55,639 nucleotides of DNA. Origin: Nocardia aobensis NBRC 100429 (GTDB taxonomy: Bacteria > Actinomycetota > Actinomycetes > Mycobacteriales > Mycobacteriaceae). The stretch lies in contig NZ_BAFQ01000090.1 of NCBI RefSeq assembly GCF_000308375.1, forward strand, positions 1 to 55,639. Direction: 5' to 3'. Numbering within the stretch: position 1 is the first letter of the stretch; the number at the start of each line of letters is the position of its first letter. Position numbers and translations under genes: made by a program. The notes beneath the pieces were generated by a model, which was given only the letters and a program-made list of their open reading frames with translations, did not search any database and was not told the origin of the DNA. Below, piece after piece: positions 27,561 through 36,368 of the stretch.

Positions 27561-28706
27561 ATGGCGCGCGCCGCGTGGAGCGACGATGAGGTCGAGGCCG
27601 TCCGGGATCTGGCGAAGACCTTCTTCGAGAAGGAAGTCCTGCCGAACGAGGAGAAGTTCGTCGCGCAGGGGCATCCGGACCGCGAACTGTACAACCGGGC
27701 GGGTGAGCTGGGTCTGCTGTGCGCCGCCATTCCGTCCGAATACGGCGGCGGCGGTGGCACTTTCGCGCACGAGGCGGCGTTGATCGAGGCGCAGTCCTAT
27801 GCCGGTGACGGCTCACTGGGTATGCCGGTGCATTCGTCGATCATCGCGCCCTACATCCATCATTTCGGGACCGAGGACCTCAAGCGGCGGGTGCTGCCGA
27901 AGGCGGCCAGTGGTGAGATGGTGCTGTCCATCGGCATGACCGAGCCGGGGACGGGGTCGGATCTGCAGAACATCAAGACCCGCGCGGTGCGCGAGGGTGA
28001 CGAGTACGTGATCACCGGGTCGAAGATCTTCATCTCCAACGGCTGGTTGTGCGACGGCATCATCATCGCGGCCAAGACCGATCCGACGAAGGGTGCGGCG
28101 GGTGTGTCGCTGATCTTCGCCGAGGTGAGCGACGAGACGCCCGGTTTCCGGCGCGGCCGGATCCTCAACAAGATCGGCGGAAAGGCGCAGGACACCGCGG
28201 AGTTGTTCTTCGACGGTTTGCGGGTGCCGGCGTCGAATCTGCTGGGTGAGGCCGAGGGGCAGGGCTTCTATCAGATGATGCAGCTGCTGGCGCAGGAGCG
28301 GCTGGTGACCGCGATCATGGCGGTGTCGATGATGGAGCGGGCGGTGGAGTTGACCGTCGAATACACCAAGGGTCGTGAGGCTTTCGGCAAGCCGCTGTTC
28401 GCGATGCAGAACACGAAGTTCGAGCTGGCCGAGTGTGCGACGATCGCGCGGGTGAGCCGGACGTTCCTCGACGATGCGATCGGCAAGCATCTGCGTGGTG
28501 AGCTGGACATTCCCACCGCTGCGATGTCGAAGTACTGGCTTACCGACCAGTTGGGTATTGTGGTGGACCGCTGTCTGCAACTGTTCGGTGGTTATGGATA
28601 CATGACGGAGTACCCCATTTCCCAGCTGTACACCGGTGCGCGCGTGCTGCGTATCCTCGCCGGTTCCAACGAGGTGATGAAGGATCTCATTGCCCGCTCA
28701 CTCTGA
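27561..28706 (+). CDS. Acyl-CoA dehydrogenase (FadE-type)
   Basis: FAD-dependent enzyme of 381 residues that introduces the alpha-beta double bond in an acyl-CoA. SIGMTEPGTGSDLQ and ITGSKIFISNG are flavin- and substrate-binding segments; LLAQERLVTA contains the Glu that acts as base in isovaleryl-type members; the C-terminal LRILAGSNEVMKDLIARSL is the FAD-contact signature. A GAAGGAAG ribosome site precedes ATG 27561. The TetR gene at 28690 starts inside its 3' end, so both are one transcript. The acyl substrate is unknown; fatty-acid or sterol side-chain oxidation is plausible. Confidence 0.93.
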   Translation: MARAAWSDDEVEAVRDLAKTFFEKEVLPNEEKFVAQGHPDRELYNRAGELGLLCAAIPSEYGGGGGTFAHEAALIEAQSYAGDGSLGMPVHSSIIAPYIHHFGTEDLKRRVLPKAASGEMVLSIGMTEPGTGSDLQNIKTRAVREGDEYVITGSKIFISNGWLCDGIIIAAKTDPTKGAAGVSLIFAEVSDETPGFRRGRILNKIGGKAQDTAELFFDGLRVPASNLLGEAEGQGFYQMMQLLAQERLVTAIMAVSMMERAVELTVEYTKGREAFGKPLFAMQNTKFELAECATIARVSRTFLDDAIGKHLRGELDIPTAAMSKYWLTDQLGIVVDRCLQLFGGYGYMTEYPISQLYTGARVLRILAGSNEVMKDLIARSL

Positions 28707-29346
28707 CACCACGACCCAGCCGGTGCCGGCCGATGCCGATTCGGCGCGGCGGCGCCGGCTGGAGCCGGACGAACGGCGCGCCCAGATTCTGGCCTGCGCC
28801 ATCGAAATGTTCGGCGAACGCCCCTATGCGGCGGTGTCGACCGCCGAACTCGCGCAGCGCGCCGGGGTGGCCCGCGGGCTGATCAATCACTATTTCGGCA
28901 ACAAGCGCGATCTGTATCTGGCGGTGGTGCGGCGGATGGTGACGTTGCCGCGCGCCGATTACATGGTGATGCCCACCGGTACGCCGCGCGAGCGGGTGGA
29001 TGCGAGTGTGTCGTGGCTGCTGGACACGATCAGTGGGTTGGGCAGTACCTGGGTGAAGGTGACCGGGCACGAGGGGATCGGAGACGATCCGGAGGTGCAG
29101 CGCATCCTGGACGAGGCCGATGACGCGGCGGCCGACCGGTTGTTGCAGATGGTGGGCCTGGCCGGGTCGGCGCGCGACGACGAGTTGCGCGCCCTGGTCC
29201 GCGCCTACAGCGGTTTGGTGAAAACCGCTGGGCGCGAATGGATTACGCGCCGCAGTTTGAATCGTGAGCAGGTGCACCATCTGCTCGCGGATGTGCTGAT
29301 GGCGTTGGTCGAGACCACCTTCCCGCGGATCGAGCAGGCCCGCTGA
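28690..29346 (+). CDS. TetR-family transcriptional regulator, coupled to acyl-CoA dehydrogenase
   Basis: Regulator of 218 residues. RRAQILACAIEMFGERPYAAVSTAELAQRAGVARGLINHYFGNKRDLY is a clear TetR DNA-binding domain. The TTG start at 28690 lies within the acyl-CoA dehydrogenase gene (17-base overlap) and has GAAGGA 6 bases upstream, supporting it over a GTG at 28723 with no ribosome site. Translational coupling implies it senses a product or substrate of that enzyme. Confidence 0.85.
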   Translation: MPAHSDTTTQPVPADADSARRRRLEPDERRAQILACAIEMFGERPYAAVSTAELAQRAGVARGLINHYFGNKRDLYLAVVRRMVTLPRADYMVMPTGTPRERVDASVSWLLDTISGLGSTWVKVTGHEGIGDDPEVQRILDEADDAAADRLLQMVGLAGSARDDELRALVRAYSGLVKTAGREWITRRSLNREQVHHLLADVLMALVETTFPRIEQAR

Positions 29347-29370
29347 CGGTGCCCGCGCGGGTGTGAGTCC

Positions 29371-30411
29371 TCAGCCGGCGGTGCGGGCGCGGCTGGGCTG
29401 GACGCGCGGTGGCTCGTTGGGCATTTTCGGGTAGTTCGGTGGCCAGGGTGCGTCGAGCAGGCCGGAATCGAAGTCGCGGCGCGACATTTCGAGCAGCGGC
29501 TGGATCGATTGCGGGGTGCGGTCGGCCCAGGGGTCGCCGGATGTGGCGAGTCGTTCGGGGACCGTGGCGATGGTGAGTTCGTCGGGGACGATCGCATCGA
29601 GTGCGTCCCAGGCGATGGGGGTGGAGACCTGGGCGCCGACCTTGGGTCGCACGCACCAGGCGCCGAAGACGGTCTTGTGTGGTGCGTTCTGGTTGTAGTC
29701 GATGAAGACGCGTTGTCCGCGTTCCTCTTTCCACCAGTTGGCGGTGATCAGGTCGGGGTGGCGGCGTTCGAGTTCGCGGGCCATGGCGACCGCGGCGGCG
29801 CGGACCTGGTAGCCGTCCCAGACGGGTTCGAGGACGGCGTAGATGTGCAGGCCGCGGGATCCGGAGGTTTTGACGCGGGCGTCGATGCCGAGTTCGGCGA
29901 GCAGTTCGCGGGTGAGGACGGCGACGTGGCGCAGGTCGTCGAAGCCGATGCCGGGGGAGGGGTCGAGGTCGATGCGCAGTTCGTCGCTGATGTCGAGGTC
30001 GCCGATCTCGCCTTCGGTGCGGGCCGGGACTCCGCCTGCGGGAACGTGATTGGGCCAGACGTGGAAGCCGAGGCAGCCGAGGTTGACCGCCCAGAGGATG
30101 TGGGCGAGGTCGGCGGCGACCAAGGCATCGCTGGCGGTGCCGTTGGGTGTGGAGACTTGCACGGTCTGCAGCCAGTCGGGGACCGATTTCGGGACGCGTT
30201 TCTGGAACCAGGATTTGCCGCCGGCGCCGTCGGGATAGCGTTCGAGCAGCACGGGGCGGTTGCCGATGGTGCGCAGCAGTGGTTGGGCCACGGCCTGGTA
30301 GTAACGGACGAGGTCGAGTTTGGTTTCGGCGCGTTTGCTGAAGTAGATCTTGTCGGGGTTGCTGATGCGGACGGTCACGCCGTCGGTGTCGATGTCGATG
30401 GCTTCGCTCAT
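29371..30411 (-). CDS. polD1: LigD-type primase-polymerase (PolD1 homologue)
   Basis: Archaeo-eukaryotic primase-fold polymerase of 346 residues that fills short gaps in DNA repair, inserting ribo- or deoxynucleotides. Landmarks are ISNPDKIYF at the N-terminus, FQKRVP, WAVNLGCLGFHVWP, the catalytic Asp pair in RIDLDPSPG (about residues 147-155), KTSGSRGLHIY and FIDYNQNAPHKTVFGAW. The length equals mycobacterial PolD1 (Rv3730c in M. tuberculosis). The start overlaps the ligase stop (ATGA), the same pairing as in mycobacteria, where the two act in gap repair of oxidative damage. No ku gene is present here. Confidence 0.92.
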   Translation of the reverse strand: MSEAIDIDTDGVTVRISNPDKIYFSKRAETKLDLVRYYQAVAQPLLRTIGNRPVLLERYPDGAGGKSWFQKRVPKSVPDWLQTVQVSTPNGTASDALVAADLAHILWAVNLGCLGFHVWPNHVPAGGVPARTEGEIGDLDISDELRIDLDPSPGIGFDDLRHVAVLTRELLAELGIDARVKTSGSRGLHIYAVLEPVWDGYQVRAAAVAMARELERRHPDLITANWWKEERGQRVFIDYNQNAPHKTVFGAWCVRPKVGAQVSTPIAWDALDAIVPDELTIATVPERLATSGDPWADRTPQSIQPLLEMSRRDFDSGLLDAPWPPNYPKMPNEPPRVQPSRARTAG

Positions 30412-31502
30412 GGCTGGGCCTGCGCTTTCGCAGCGGTGAAGATGTCGGCGAGCTCGGCGGGCGCGACCTCTTCGAGCTGGGCGTAAGTGCACGATTGCGG
30501 GGTGCGGTCGTCGCGGAAGCGGACCAGGCGCCCGCCGTGGCGTAATCGCCCGGCCATGAGGTGCTCGTAGCGGACCTCGGCGACCAGTTCGGGCCGCAGG
30601 GGTTCCCAGGACAGGTCCTTGCCGCCGGTCCAGCGGCTGATGCCGCCGGGCATCTTGCCCTCGGCCTTGGCTTGGGCGGCGGCGTCGGCCCAGGTGCGCC
30701 AGGGGTGGTTGTCGAGTGCGCCGTCGCGCAGTGGCGCCAGTTCGTCGACCAGTTGTCGGCGGCGGGCGGCGGTGAAGCTGCTGGCGACGCCGACGTGGTG
30801 CAGGTTGCCGTCCTCGTCGTAGAGGCCCAGCAGCAGGGAGCCGACCCCCTCACCGTCCTTGTGCCAGCGGAACCCGGCGACGACGCAGTCGGCGGTGCGT
30901 TCGTGTTTGACCTTGACCATGACGCGTTTGTCCTGCATGTAGGGCAGGTCGCGGGATTTGACCATCACGCCGTCGAAGCCGGCGCCCTCGAATCGGGTGA
31001 ACCAGTCCTGGGCGGTGTCGGGGTCGGAGGTGATGGGCGTGAGGTGGATGCCCTCGTGCGGGGTGTCGAGGATCGATTCCAGCAGGTGCCGGCGCTCGTG
31101 GAAGGGCCTGGTGGTCAGGTCGTCGTCGCCGAGGGCGAGCAGATCGAATGCGACGAAACTGGCGGGTGTTTCGACGCTGAGTTTGTTCACGCGGGAGGCC
31201 GCGGGGTGCAGGCGATTCTGCAGGACGTCGAAATCGAGGCCGTGTTCGGTGACGACGACGATTTCACCGTCGAGAACGCACCGCGGGGGCAGCGCCGCGT
31301 CGAGCAGTCGCGCCACTTCCGGAAAATAGCGGGTGAGTGGCCGGTCGTTGCGGGAACCGAGTTCGATATCGGTGCCGTCGCGAAAGACGATGCATCGGAA
31401 GCCGTCCCATTTGGGCTCGTAGAGGAACGGGTCCTCACGAGGCAGGGCGCCGGCGGATTTGGCCAGCATCGGTTTCACCGGCGGCATGACGGGCAGGTCC
31501 AC
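30408..31502 (-). CDS. ligC: ATP-dependent DNA ligase LigC
   Basis: Nucleotidyltransferase of 364 residues that seals nicks using ATP. Motif I YEPKWDGFR contains the AMP-accepting Lys (about residue 31), LDGEIVV is motif III, FDGVMVKSRDLPY motif IV, and VMVKVKHERTADCVVAGFRW covers motif V. The C-terminal OB domain follows with LSWEPLRPELVAEVRY. Length and pairing with the primase-polymerase match mycobacterial LigC (Rv3731). It is first in the two-gene operon. It probably acts in non-replicative repair with PolD1. Confidence 0.92.
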   Translation of the reverse strand: MDLPVMPPVKPMLAKSAGALPREDPFLYEPKWDGFRCIVFRDGTDIELGSRNDRPLTRYFPEVARLLDAALPPRCVLDGEIVVVTEHGLDFDVLQNRLHPAASRVNKLSVETPASFVAFDLLALGDDDLTTRPFHERRHLLESILDTPHEGIHLTPITSDPDTAQDWFTRFEGAGFDGVMVKSRDLPYMQDKRVMVKVKHERTADCVVAGFRWHKDGEGVGSLLLGLYDEDGNLHHVGVASSFTAARRRQLVDELAPLRDGALDNHPWRTWADAAAQAKAEGKMPGGISRWTGGKDLSWEPLRPELVAEVRYEHLMAGRLRHGGRLVRFRDDRTPQSCTYAQLEEVAPAELADIFTAAKAQAQP

Positions 31503-31630
31503 GCGATCCTCCTCGGGTCGGTCTCACCCATGCCGACGGTGCGGGCGGGAGAAATTCATCGCCCGCATCGTCGTCATGATCGTAGGCCGAGAGCCGCCGC
31601 CGGCGGTCGCGGGACATTCGCCCTTGCCGG

Positions 31631-32014
31631 TCAGTTCTCCAGCCAGCCGTGCTGGTCGGCGAATTCGGCGAGCCGGTCGCGGATGGTGATGATCTCGCCG
31701 GCGGTGAGGGCGGGGCTGGCGTCGAGCAACAGTTCGGTGATCAGCCGTTTGTGTTCGGCGGCGGTGAGCTGGCCGGAGCCGCGGCCGCGATGCCGTGGTG
31801 GCGCGGGTGCGCCGCCGACCGCGGTCAGGTTGACCGCCTTGGGTCCTCGATCACCCTCGGTGACCTCGAATTCGAATACTCGCCCCTGCCGCAGTTCGTC
31901 CTCGTCCAATCCGATGTCGTTCACATGAACGAATACGTCCGGCCCCCCGTCTTCGGGGCGGATGAATCCGAACCCCCGAGAACTGTCGAAGGACACCAAT
32001 TTCCCGATCGACAC
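31631..32014 (-). CDS. Cold-shock domain protein with C-terminal extension
   Basis: Single-strand nucleic-acid binding protein of 127 residues. Residues 1-65 are a cold-shock domain with RNP1 SRGFGFI and RNP2 VFVHV. Residues 66-127 form a charged helical tail (LTAAEHKRLITELLLDASPALTAGEI), as in mycobacterial CspB-type long forms. The GTG start at 32014 has a GAGGAG ribosome site. It may act as an RNA chaperone. It is probably a single-gene unit. Confidence 0.9.
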   Translation of the reverse strand: MSIGKLVSFDSSRGFGFIRPEDGGPDVFVHVNDIGLDEDELRQGRVFEFEVTEGDRGPKAVNLTAVGGAPAPPRHRGRGSGQLTAAEHKRLITELLLDASPALTAGEIITIRDRLAEFADQHGWLEN

Positions 32015-32047
32015 CTACACCTGCTCCTCATTGCCGTCCGTGTGCGG

Positions 32048-33154
32048 TCACTCTATCGGTGCCCCGGAGTGGTTGTCGGTGGAAAGAGCCTTTTGCAGGG
32101 AGTTGAAAACCGTCAATCCCTGCCCGACCATTCCGTTGACCAATTCGCCGACGCCGTCGGGGCCGTTGAGGACGGTCAGATTGGCGTTGGACAGCCCGAG
32201 CGCTGCCTGTTTGACGATTTCGGGCAGTTGTTCGATCAGCAACTGGTCCAACGCGATTCGGTTGTTGGAGGCCGCTGCCTCGGCCTGGATGCGGGTGCGG
32301 TCGGCCTCGGCCTGGGCGAGCACGCGTACGCGTTCGGCTTCGGCCTGGGCGGGTTTGACGACCTCGGCCTGCAATTGCTGTTCGCGCAGTTGTGCTTCCT
32401 TACGAGCGCGTTCGGCCTGTGCGGTGAGCACTTCCTGCAGGGCGATGGCTTCGGCGAGGGGGCCGGCTTGACCGGCCTCGGCTTTGGCCTTGTCGATGTC
32501 GCGCTGGTATTCGGCCTGCAGAATCGCGGTCTGGCGTTGATATTCGGCCTGTTTGCGCAGCGATTCCTGTTCGGCTTCGGCGGCGAGCTGGGCGGCGGCG
32601 GCCTGGGCGATCTGAGCGTCGCGCTGCACGGCGGCGTTGTGTGGTGCGGCGAGGGCGGCGATGTAGCCGAGTCCGCCGTCGTCGATGGACTGGATCTGGA
32701 ACGAGTCGACCCACAGGCCGATGTTGCTCATCTCCACCTTGGAGGCGACCAGGACCTCGTCGGCGAGTTTCTGGCGTTCGCGGATGATCTCCTCGACGGT
32801 CATGGAACCGACGATGGAGCGTAGGTGGCCGGAGAAGATGCGCCCGGTCAGCACCGACATCTCGCGTTCCTGTTCGGACAGGAATCGCTGGGCGGCGTTG
32901 ACCACCGACTGGGTGTCGTTGGCGACTTTGAAGGCGATGACCGCGCGCACGTCGAGCTGGATGGCCTGACGGGTGACGCAGCGTTCCTGGATCTCGGATT
33001 CGAACATCGCGAGCGACAGGTAGCTGACCTTGCGGAAGAACGGCATCACCCAGGCGCCGTGGCCGGTGATGACGCGGAAGGGGGCGTTGTCCTTGGCGCG
33101 GCCGCCGCTGATCAGCATGGCCTCGTCGGGATCGGGCACGTGATAGCCCAGCAC
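32048..33154 (-). CDS. Flotillin-like SPFH/band 7 protein
   Basis: Protein of 368 residues. The N-terminal part is an SPFH domain (LISGGRAKDNAPFRVITGHGAWVMP, then FRKVSYLSLAMFESEIQE and VTRQAIQLDVRAVIAFKV). The C-terminal part, from about 195, is a long Ala/Glu/Gln-rich coiled coil (AEAEQESLRKQAEYQRQT). This is the flotillin layout: membrane microdomain scaffolds that oligomerise on the inner leaflet. No clear TM segment is seen. The GTG start at 33154 has AAGGGAGA upstream. The NfeD-like small gene ends 14 bases upstream, matching the usual NfeD-flotillin pairing. Confidence 0.88.
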   Translation of the reverse strand: MLGYHVPDPDEAMLISGGRAKDNAPFRVITGHGAWVMPFFRKVSYLSLAMFESEIQERCVTRQAIQLDVRAVIAFKVANDTQSVVNAAQRFLSEQEREMSVLTGRIFSGHLRSIVGSMTVEEIIRERQKLADEVLVASKVEMSNIGLWVDSFQIQSIDDGGLGYIAALAAPHNAAVQRDAQIAQAAAAQLAAEAEQESLRKQAEYQRQTAILQAEYQRDIDKAKAEAGQAGPLAEAIALQEVLTAQAERARKEAQLREQQLQAEVVKPAQAEAERVRVLAQAEADRTRIQAEAAASNNRIALDQLLIEQLPEIVKQAALGLSNANLTVLNGPDGVGELVNGMVGQGLTVFNSLQKALSTDNHSGAPIE

Positions 33155-33168
33155 TGGTGTCTCCCTTG

Positions 33169-33432
33169 TTATTTCGTTGTCTGCCCACCCGGTGCGAAGT
33201 CCAGCGGGATCCACTCGACGACATCGACGATCCGGCCGGGATGCACCGCGACCACGAGTACGGTGGTGCCGGCGTCCAAGGCTTCGGTGGATCGCGCGAT
33301 GTACAGCTCGGTGCCCCCTCTGATCGCGACCAGGACCTCCCCGAGCATGCCTGCGCCCCGGATCGGCGATGTGAGCCTACCGGTCGAACCGAGTACCGGG
33401 TCTTCTATCGCGGGGAACTCCTTGCCGGACAA
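33169..33432 (-). CDS. Small NfeD-like (OB-fold) protein, flotillin partner
   Basis: About 87 residues if the TTG at 33432 is used. The core GSTGRLTSPIRGAGMLGEVL and VVAVHPGRIVDVVEWIPL resemble the soluble C-terminal OB domain of NfeD/YuaF proteins. Such proteins are commonly encoded next to flotillins and bind them. No TM segment is present, unlike full NfeD. The start is uncertain: AAGGAG lies within the frame but no ATG/GTG follows at good spacing. The gene function is supported mainly by its neighbour. Confidence 0.5.
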   Translation of the reverse strand: MSGKEFPAIEDPVLGSTGRLTSPIRGAGMLGEVLVAIRGGTELYIARSTEALDAGTTVLVVAVHPGRIVDVVEWIPLDFAPGGQTTK

Positions 33433-33601
33433 CGAATGAACGGGATGGGAACCAATGTAGTGCGGGCGCGCAGGGTGTGCGCGGGGCGGCAAGATAACGG
33501 CAGGAACGGACGAATCGGGCGCGAAAAGTGGGAGGTTTCGATATGGCCTCCCCTGGGAACCGGGTCTGGTCAAGTGATCGGTCACCTGGCAGGCTGAAGC
33601 G

Positions 33602-35143
33602 GTGACCTCTCCTCCGGATATTCCTGCGGCGACGTCGGATCCCGCGTCCGACTCACTCGATGCCGCCGTGTTCAAGGTGGCCGGTGTGGTCGTGCTCGGC
33701 GCGATCATGTCGATCCTGGACGTGACCGTCGTAACCGTCGCACTGCCGACGTTCCAGCACGAATTCGACACCAGCTACGCCATCGCGGCCTGGACGATGA
33801 CCGGCTACACCCTGGCCCTGGCCAGCGTGATCCCGCTGACCGGCTGGGCCGCCGACCGATTCGGCACCAAACGTCTCTACATCCTGGCCCTGACGTTCTT
33901 CATCCTCGGCTCGGTGCTGTGCTCCACGGCCTGGAACATCGAGTCGCTCATCGCGTTCCGCGTCGTGCAGGGCCTCGGCGGCGGCATGCTGATGCCGCTG
34001 GGTATGACGATCATGACCCACGCGGCCGGACCACAGCGGATCGGCCGGGTGATGGCGGTCCTGGGTGTGCCGATGCTGCTGGGCCCGATCCTCGGGCCGA
34101 TTCTCGGTGGCTGGCTGATCGGCAGTTTCAGCTGGCACTGGATCTTCCTGATCAACCTGCCCGTCGGGGTGATCGCGTTGATCCTGGCGGTCGTGGTGCT
34201 GCCCTCCGACCGGCCCGAACCCTCGGAATCGTTCGACTTCCTCGGGATGCTGCTCGCCTCACCTGGATTGGCGCTGTTCCTGTTCGGTGTGTCTTCGATT
34301 CCCGAACAGCACACGGTCGCCTCGGCGCGGGTGCTGGTGCCGGCCGCGATCGGCCTGGCGCTGATGGTGGGTTTCGTCTTCCACGCGCTGCGCACCGAAC
34401 ATCCGCTGATCGATCTGCATCTGTTCCGCAATCGCCAGCTGACCTTCGCGGTGCTGACCGCGGTGTTCTTCGCGGTGGCGTTCTTCGGTTCCGGTCTGCT
34501 GCTGCCCAGCTATCTGCAGCAGGTGCAGGGTAAGTCGACGCTGGTGACCGGATTGCTCATCGCGCCACAGGGTTTGGGTGCGATGGTCACGATGCCGATC
34601 GGCGGCAAGCTGGTCGACAAGATCGGCCCCGGCAAGGTGGTGATGAGCGGTCTGGCCGTCATCGCGGTCAGCATGGTGTTCTTCACCCAGCTGTCGGCCG
34701 ATACGTCGCTGCCGTTGATGTGTGTGGCGCTGTTCGTGATGGGCCTGGGCATGGGCTGCACGATGATGCCGACCATGACCGCCGCGATCCAGACGCTGAC
34801 CCACGCGCAGGTGGCGCGCGGTTCGACCTTGATGAACATCGTCAACCAGGCGGCCGGTTCGATCGGCACCGCGATCATGTCGGTGCTGCTGACCAACATG
34901 CTGGAGAACCGTCCGCTAGCACAGGCCGCGATCGGATCGCAATTCGATCCGACCATCGCGCAGAAGCTGCCACCCGAGCAGCTCGACGCCGGATTCGACC
35001 AGGCCGCCACCGCCTACGCGCACACCTACATCGTCGCCCTGGTGCTGGTTCTGGTGACGCTGATCCCGGCGGCGTTCCTGCCGCGCTCCAAACCGAAACT
35101 GCCCCAGGAAGGTGCCGATGCGCCGGTGCTGATGGGGCACTGA
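33602..35143 (+). CDS. MFS multidrug exporter, DHA2 (EmrB/QacA) family
   Basis: Proton-driven drug exporter of 513 residues with about 14 hydrophobic segments. Motif A is seen as GWAADRFGTKRLY, motif C-like GVPMLLGPILGPILGGW, and motif D1-like SILDVTVVTVALPTF in the first TM. The start is GTG 33602. It is divergent from the NfeD-flotillin pair and has no adjacent regulator. A GTGATCGGTCAC palindrome lies about 25 bases upstream. A strong terminator follows at 35186. Substrates are unknown. Confidence 0.92.
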   Translation: MTSPPDIPAATSDPASDSLDAAVFKVAGVVVLGAIMSILDVTVVTVALPTFQHEFDTSYAIAAWTMTGYTLALASVIPLTGWAADRFGTKRLYILALTFFILGSVLCSTAWNIESLIAFRVVQGLGGGMLMPLGMTIMTHAAGPQRIGRVMAVLGVPMLLGPILGPILGGWLIGSFSWHWIFLINLPVGVIALILAVVVLPSDRPEPSESFDFLGMLLASPGLALFLFGVSSIPEQHTVASARVLVPAAIGLALMVGFVFHALRTEHPLIDLHLFRNRQLTFAVLTAVFFAVAFFGSGLLLPSYLQQVQGKSTLVTGLLIAPQGLGAMVTMPIGGKLVDKIGPGKVVMSGLAVIAVSMVFFTQLSADTSLPLMCVALFVMGLGMGCTMMPTMTAAIQTLTHAQVARGSTLMNIVNQAAGSIGTAIMSVLLTNMLENRPLAQAAIGSQFDPTIAQKLPPEQLDAGFDQAATAYAHTYIVALVLVLVTLIPAAFLPRSKPKLPQEGADAPVLMGH

Positions 35144-35185
35144 CCGCCAACAACCGCGATCGTGCATCGACTGCACGGACGCACC

Positions 35186-35230
35186 GCATGCCGTCCGGGC
35201 GGGTCCTTCGGGTCCGCCCGGGCGGCATGC
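35186..35230 (+). terminator. Hairpin terminator after the first MFS exporter
   Basis: GCATGCCGTCCGGGCGG pairs with CCGCCCGGGCGGCATGC (one G-T pair) around an 11-base loop, 42 bases after the exporter stop. It is GC-only without a U tract, as is usual in actinomycetes. Confidence 0.75.
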
Positions 35231-35397
35231 GGCGTTTCACCGCCCGTAGTTCGACGCGCCGCATCGATCGCTGCTGAATTGCTGCCAACGTTCCGGTGAC
35301 AGTTGGATCACTTTGGATGAACCCGTGGCGATTCGAGTTGTACTTTTAAATTCCCAGTTCAAATGCACTGACGAGCGGGTGAACGAAAGGGGCGGTC

Positions 35398-35778
35398 ATG
35401 CCGTTGCGCAAGAGTTTGCTGGGATCGCGAACCGGGTCGGTGGGTGCGAAAACCGTCACGACCGTTCGCGCATCACTGACCCCGGAAGCGTTGACCACCG
35501 GCGGCCTGCTGCTCACCGCCGCCGGACTGGCACTGCTCGGTCCCCTGCTCGCGGCGATGCTGATCCGCGCCAGTGGCGCGGGCCGCACCGACGCGGCGGC
35601 GACGACACCACTGGTGCTGGCGATGCTCGCCGTGATCGTCGCTGTGGCGAGCGGTTTCGCCCTGTTCGTCTCGGCGTGGCGGCGGGCCCACACTGCGGCG
35701 CCCGGACGCGTGGGCCGTGTCTCGACCGTGCGGACCGAATCGGTGCGCTCCGACTTCGACGGTGGTGGTGGGCTATGA
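35398..35778 (+). CDS. Small two-TM membrane protein
   Basis: Unrecognised protein of 126 residues with two hydrophobic segments, about residues 33-56 and 70-94, separated by a short loop (RASGAGRTDAAAT). The N-terminus is basic and the C-terminus hydrophilic. AAAGGGG lies 6 bases before ATG 35398. Its stop overlaps the next start by ATGA, so the two are coupled. It is possibly a membrane anchor or partner for that protein. Confidence 0.65.
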   Translation: MPLRKSLLGSRTGSVGAKTVTTVRASLTPEALTTGGLLLTAAGLALLGPLLAAMLIRASGAGRTDAAATTPLVLAMLAVIVAVASGFALFVSAWRRAHTAAPGRVGRVSTVRTESVRSDFDGGGGL

Positions 35779-36362
35779 GTATCGCCGATATCGAACGGGT
35801 GCGCCCTGATCGGCTGCGGTGCCGGCAACTGCGGATGCTGGCCGTGGTCACGAACGAATCCGGTTGCCGCGACGCGACTCAGGTGCTGCTGGAGCGGGCG
35901 TATCGCCGCTGGTCGGGTCGCCCGGACTGTGATCATTTCCCGCCCGTGCAGCGCTGGCGCGCGGTCGAGCCGGGGTATCTGGACGGGGCGGAGTTGCTAC
36001 CGGGCTCGCTGATCGGCGCGGTGGCGGCAGGGCATCGCCCGCGAATTCGCGATCTGTCGCTCGGGGTGCAGGCCGCGCTCGTGTTGCATTCGGGATGTCC
36101 GGCGTTGGTCGAGGAGACGGTGCTGCCGGGCGCGGGCCGCGGGGCACTCGCGCAGGGGTCGCGGCGCGGCCTGTTCGTCTCGGTCTACGGGTTGCCCGAG
36201 GACGATATGACGCTGGCCGAAAGTGTGCTGGCCGGATATGCCGGGATGGGCGCGCTGACGGTAGTCGAACGGTTCTCCCGGTGGCTACCCGACAACGCCT
36301 CGCGTCCAACGGTATCGGTCCCCGCGCGTGCTGCGGGGACCGATCCGCGTGCCGTGGCGTGA
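35775..36362 (+). CDS. Hypothetical protein coupled to the two-TM protein
   Basis: Unrecognised soluble-looking protein of 195 residues. It contains mixed hydrophobic segments (LSLGVQAALVLHSGC, LAESVLAGYAGMGALTVVERF) but no clear TM helix, signal or catalytic motif. The ATG at 35775 overlaps the upstream stop. The C-terminal 25 residues are Pro/Ala-rich. It ends 6 bases from the convergent exporter gene. The function cannot be inferred. Confidence 0.55.
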   Translation: MSIADIERVRPDRLRCRQLRMLAVVTNESGCRDATQVLLERAYRRWSGRPDCDHFPPVQRWRAVEPGYLDGAELLPGSLIGAVAAGHRPRIRDLSLGVQAALVLHSGCPALVEETVLPGAGRGALAQGSRRGLFVSVYGLPEDDMTLAESVLAGYAGMGALTVVERFSRWLPDNASRPTVSVPARAAGTDPRAVA

Positions 36363-36368
36363 ACCGGT

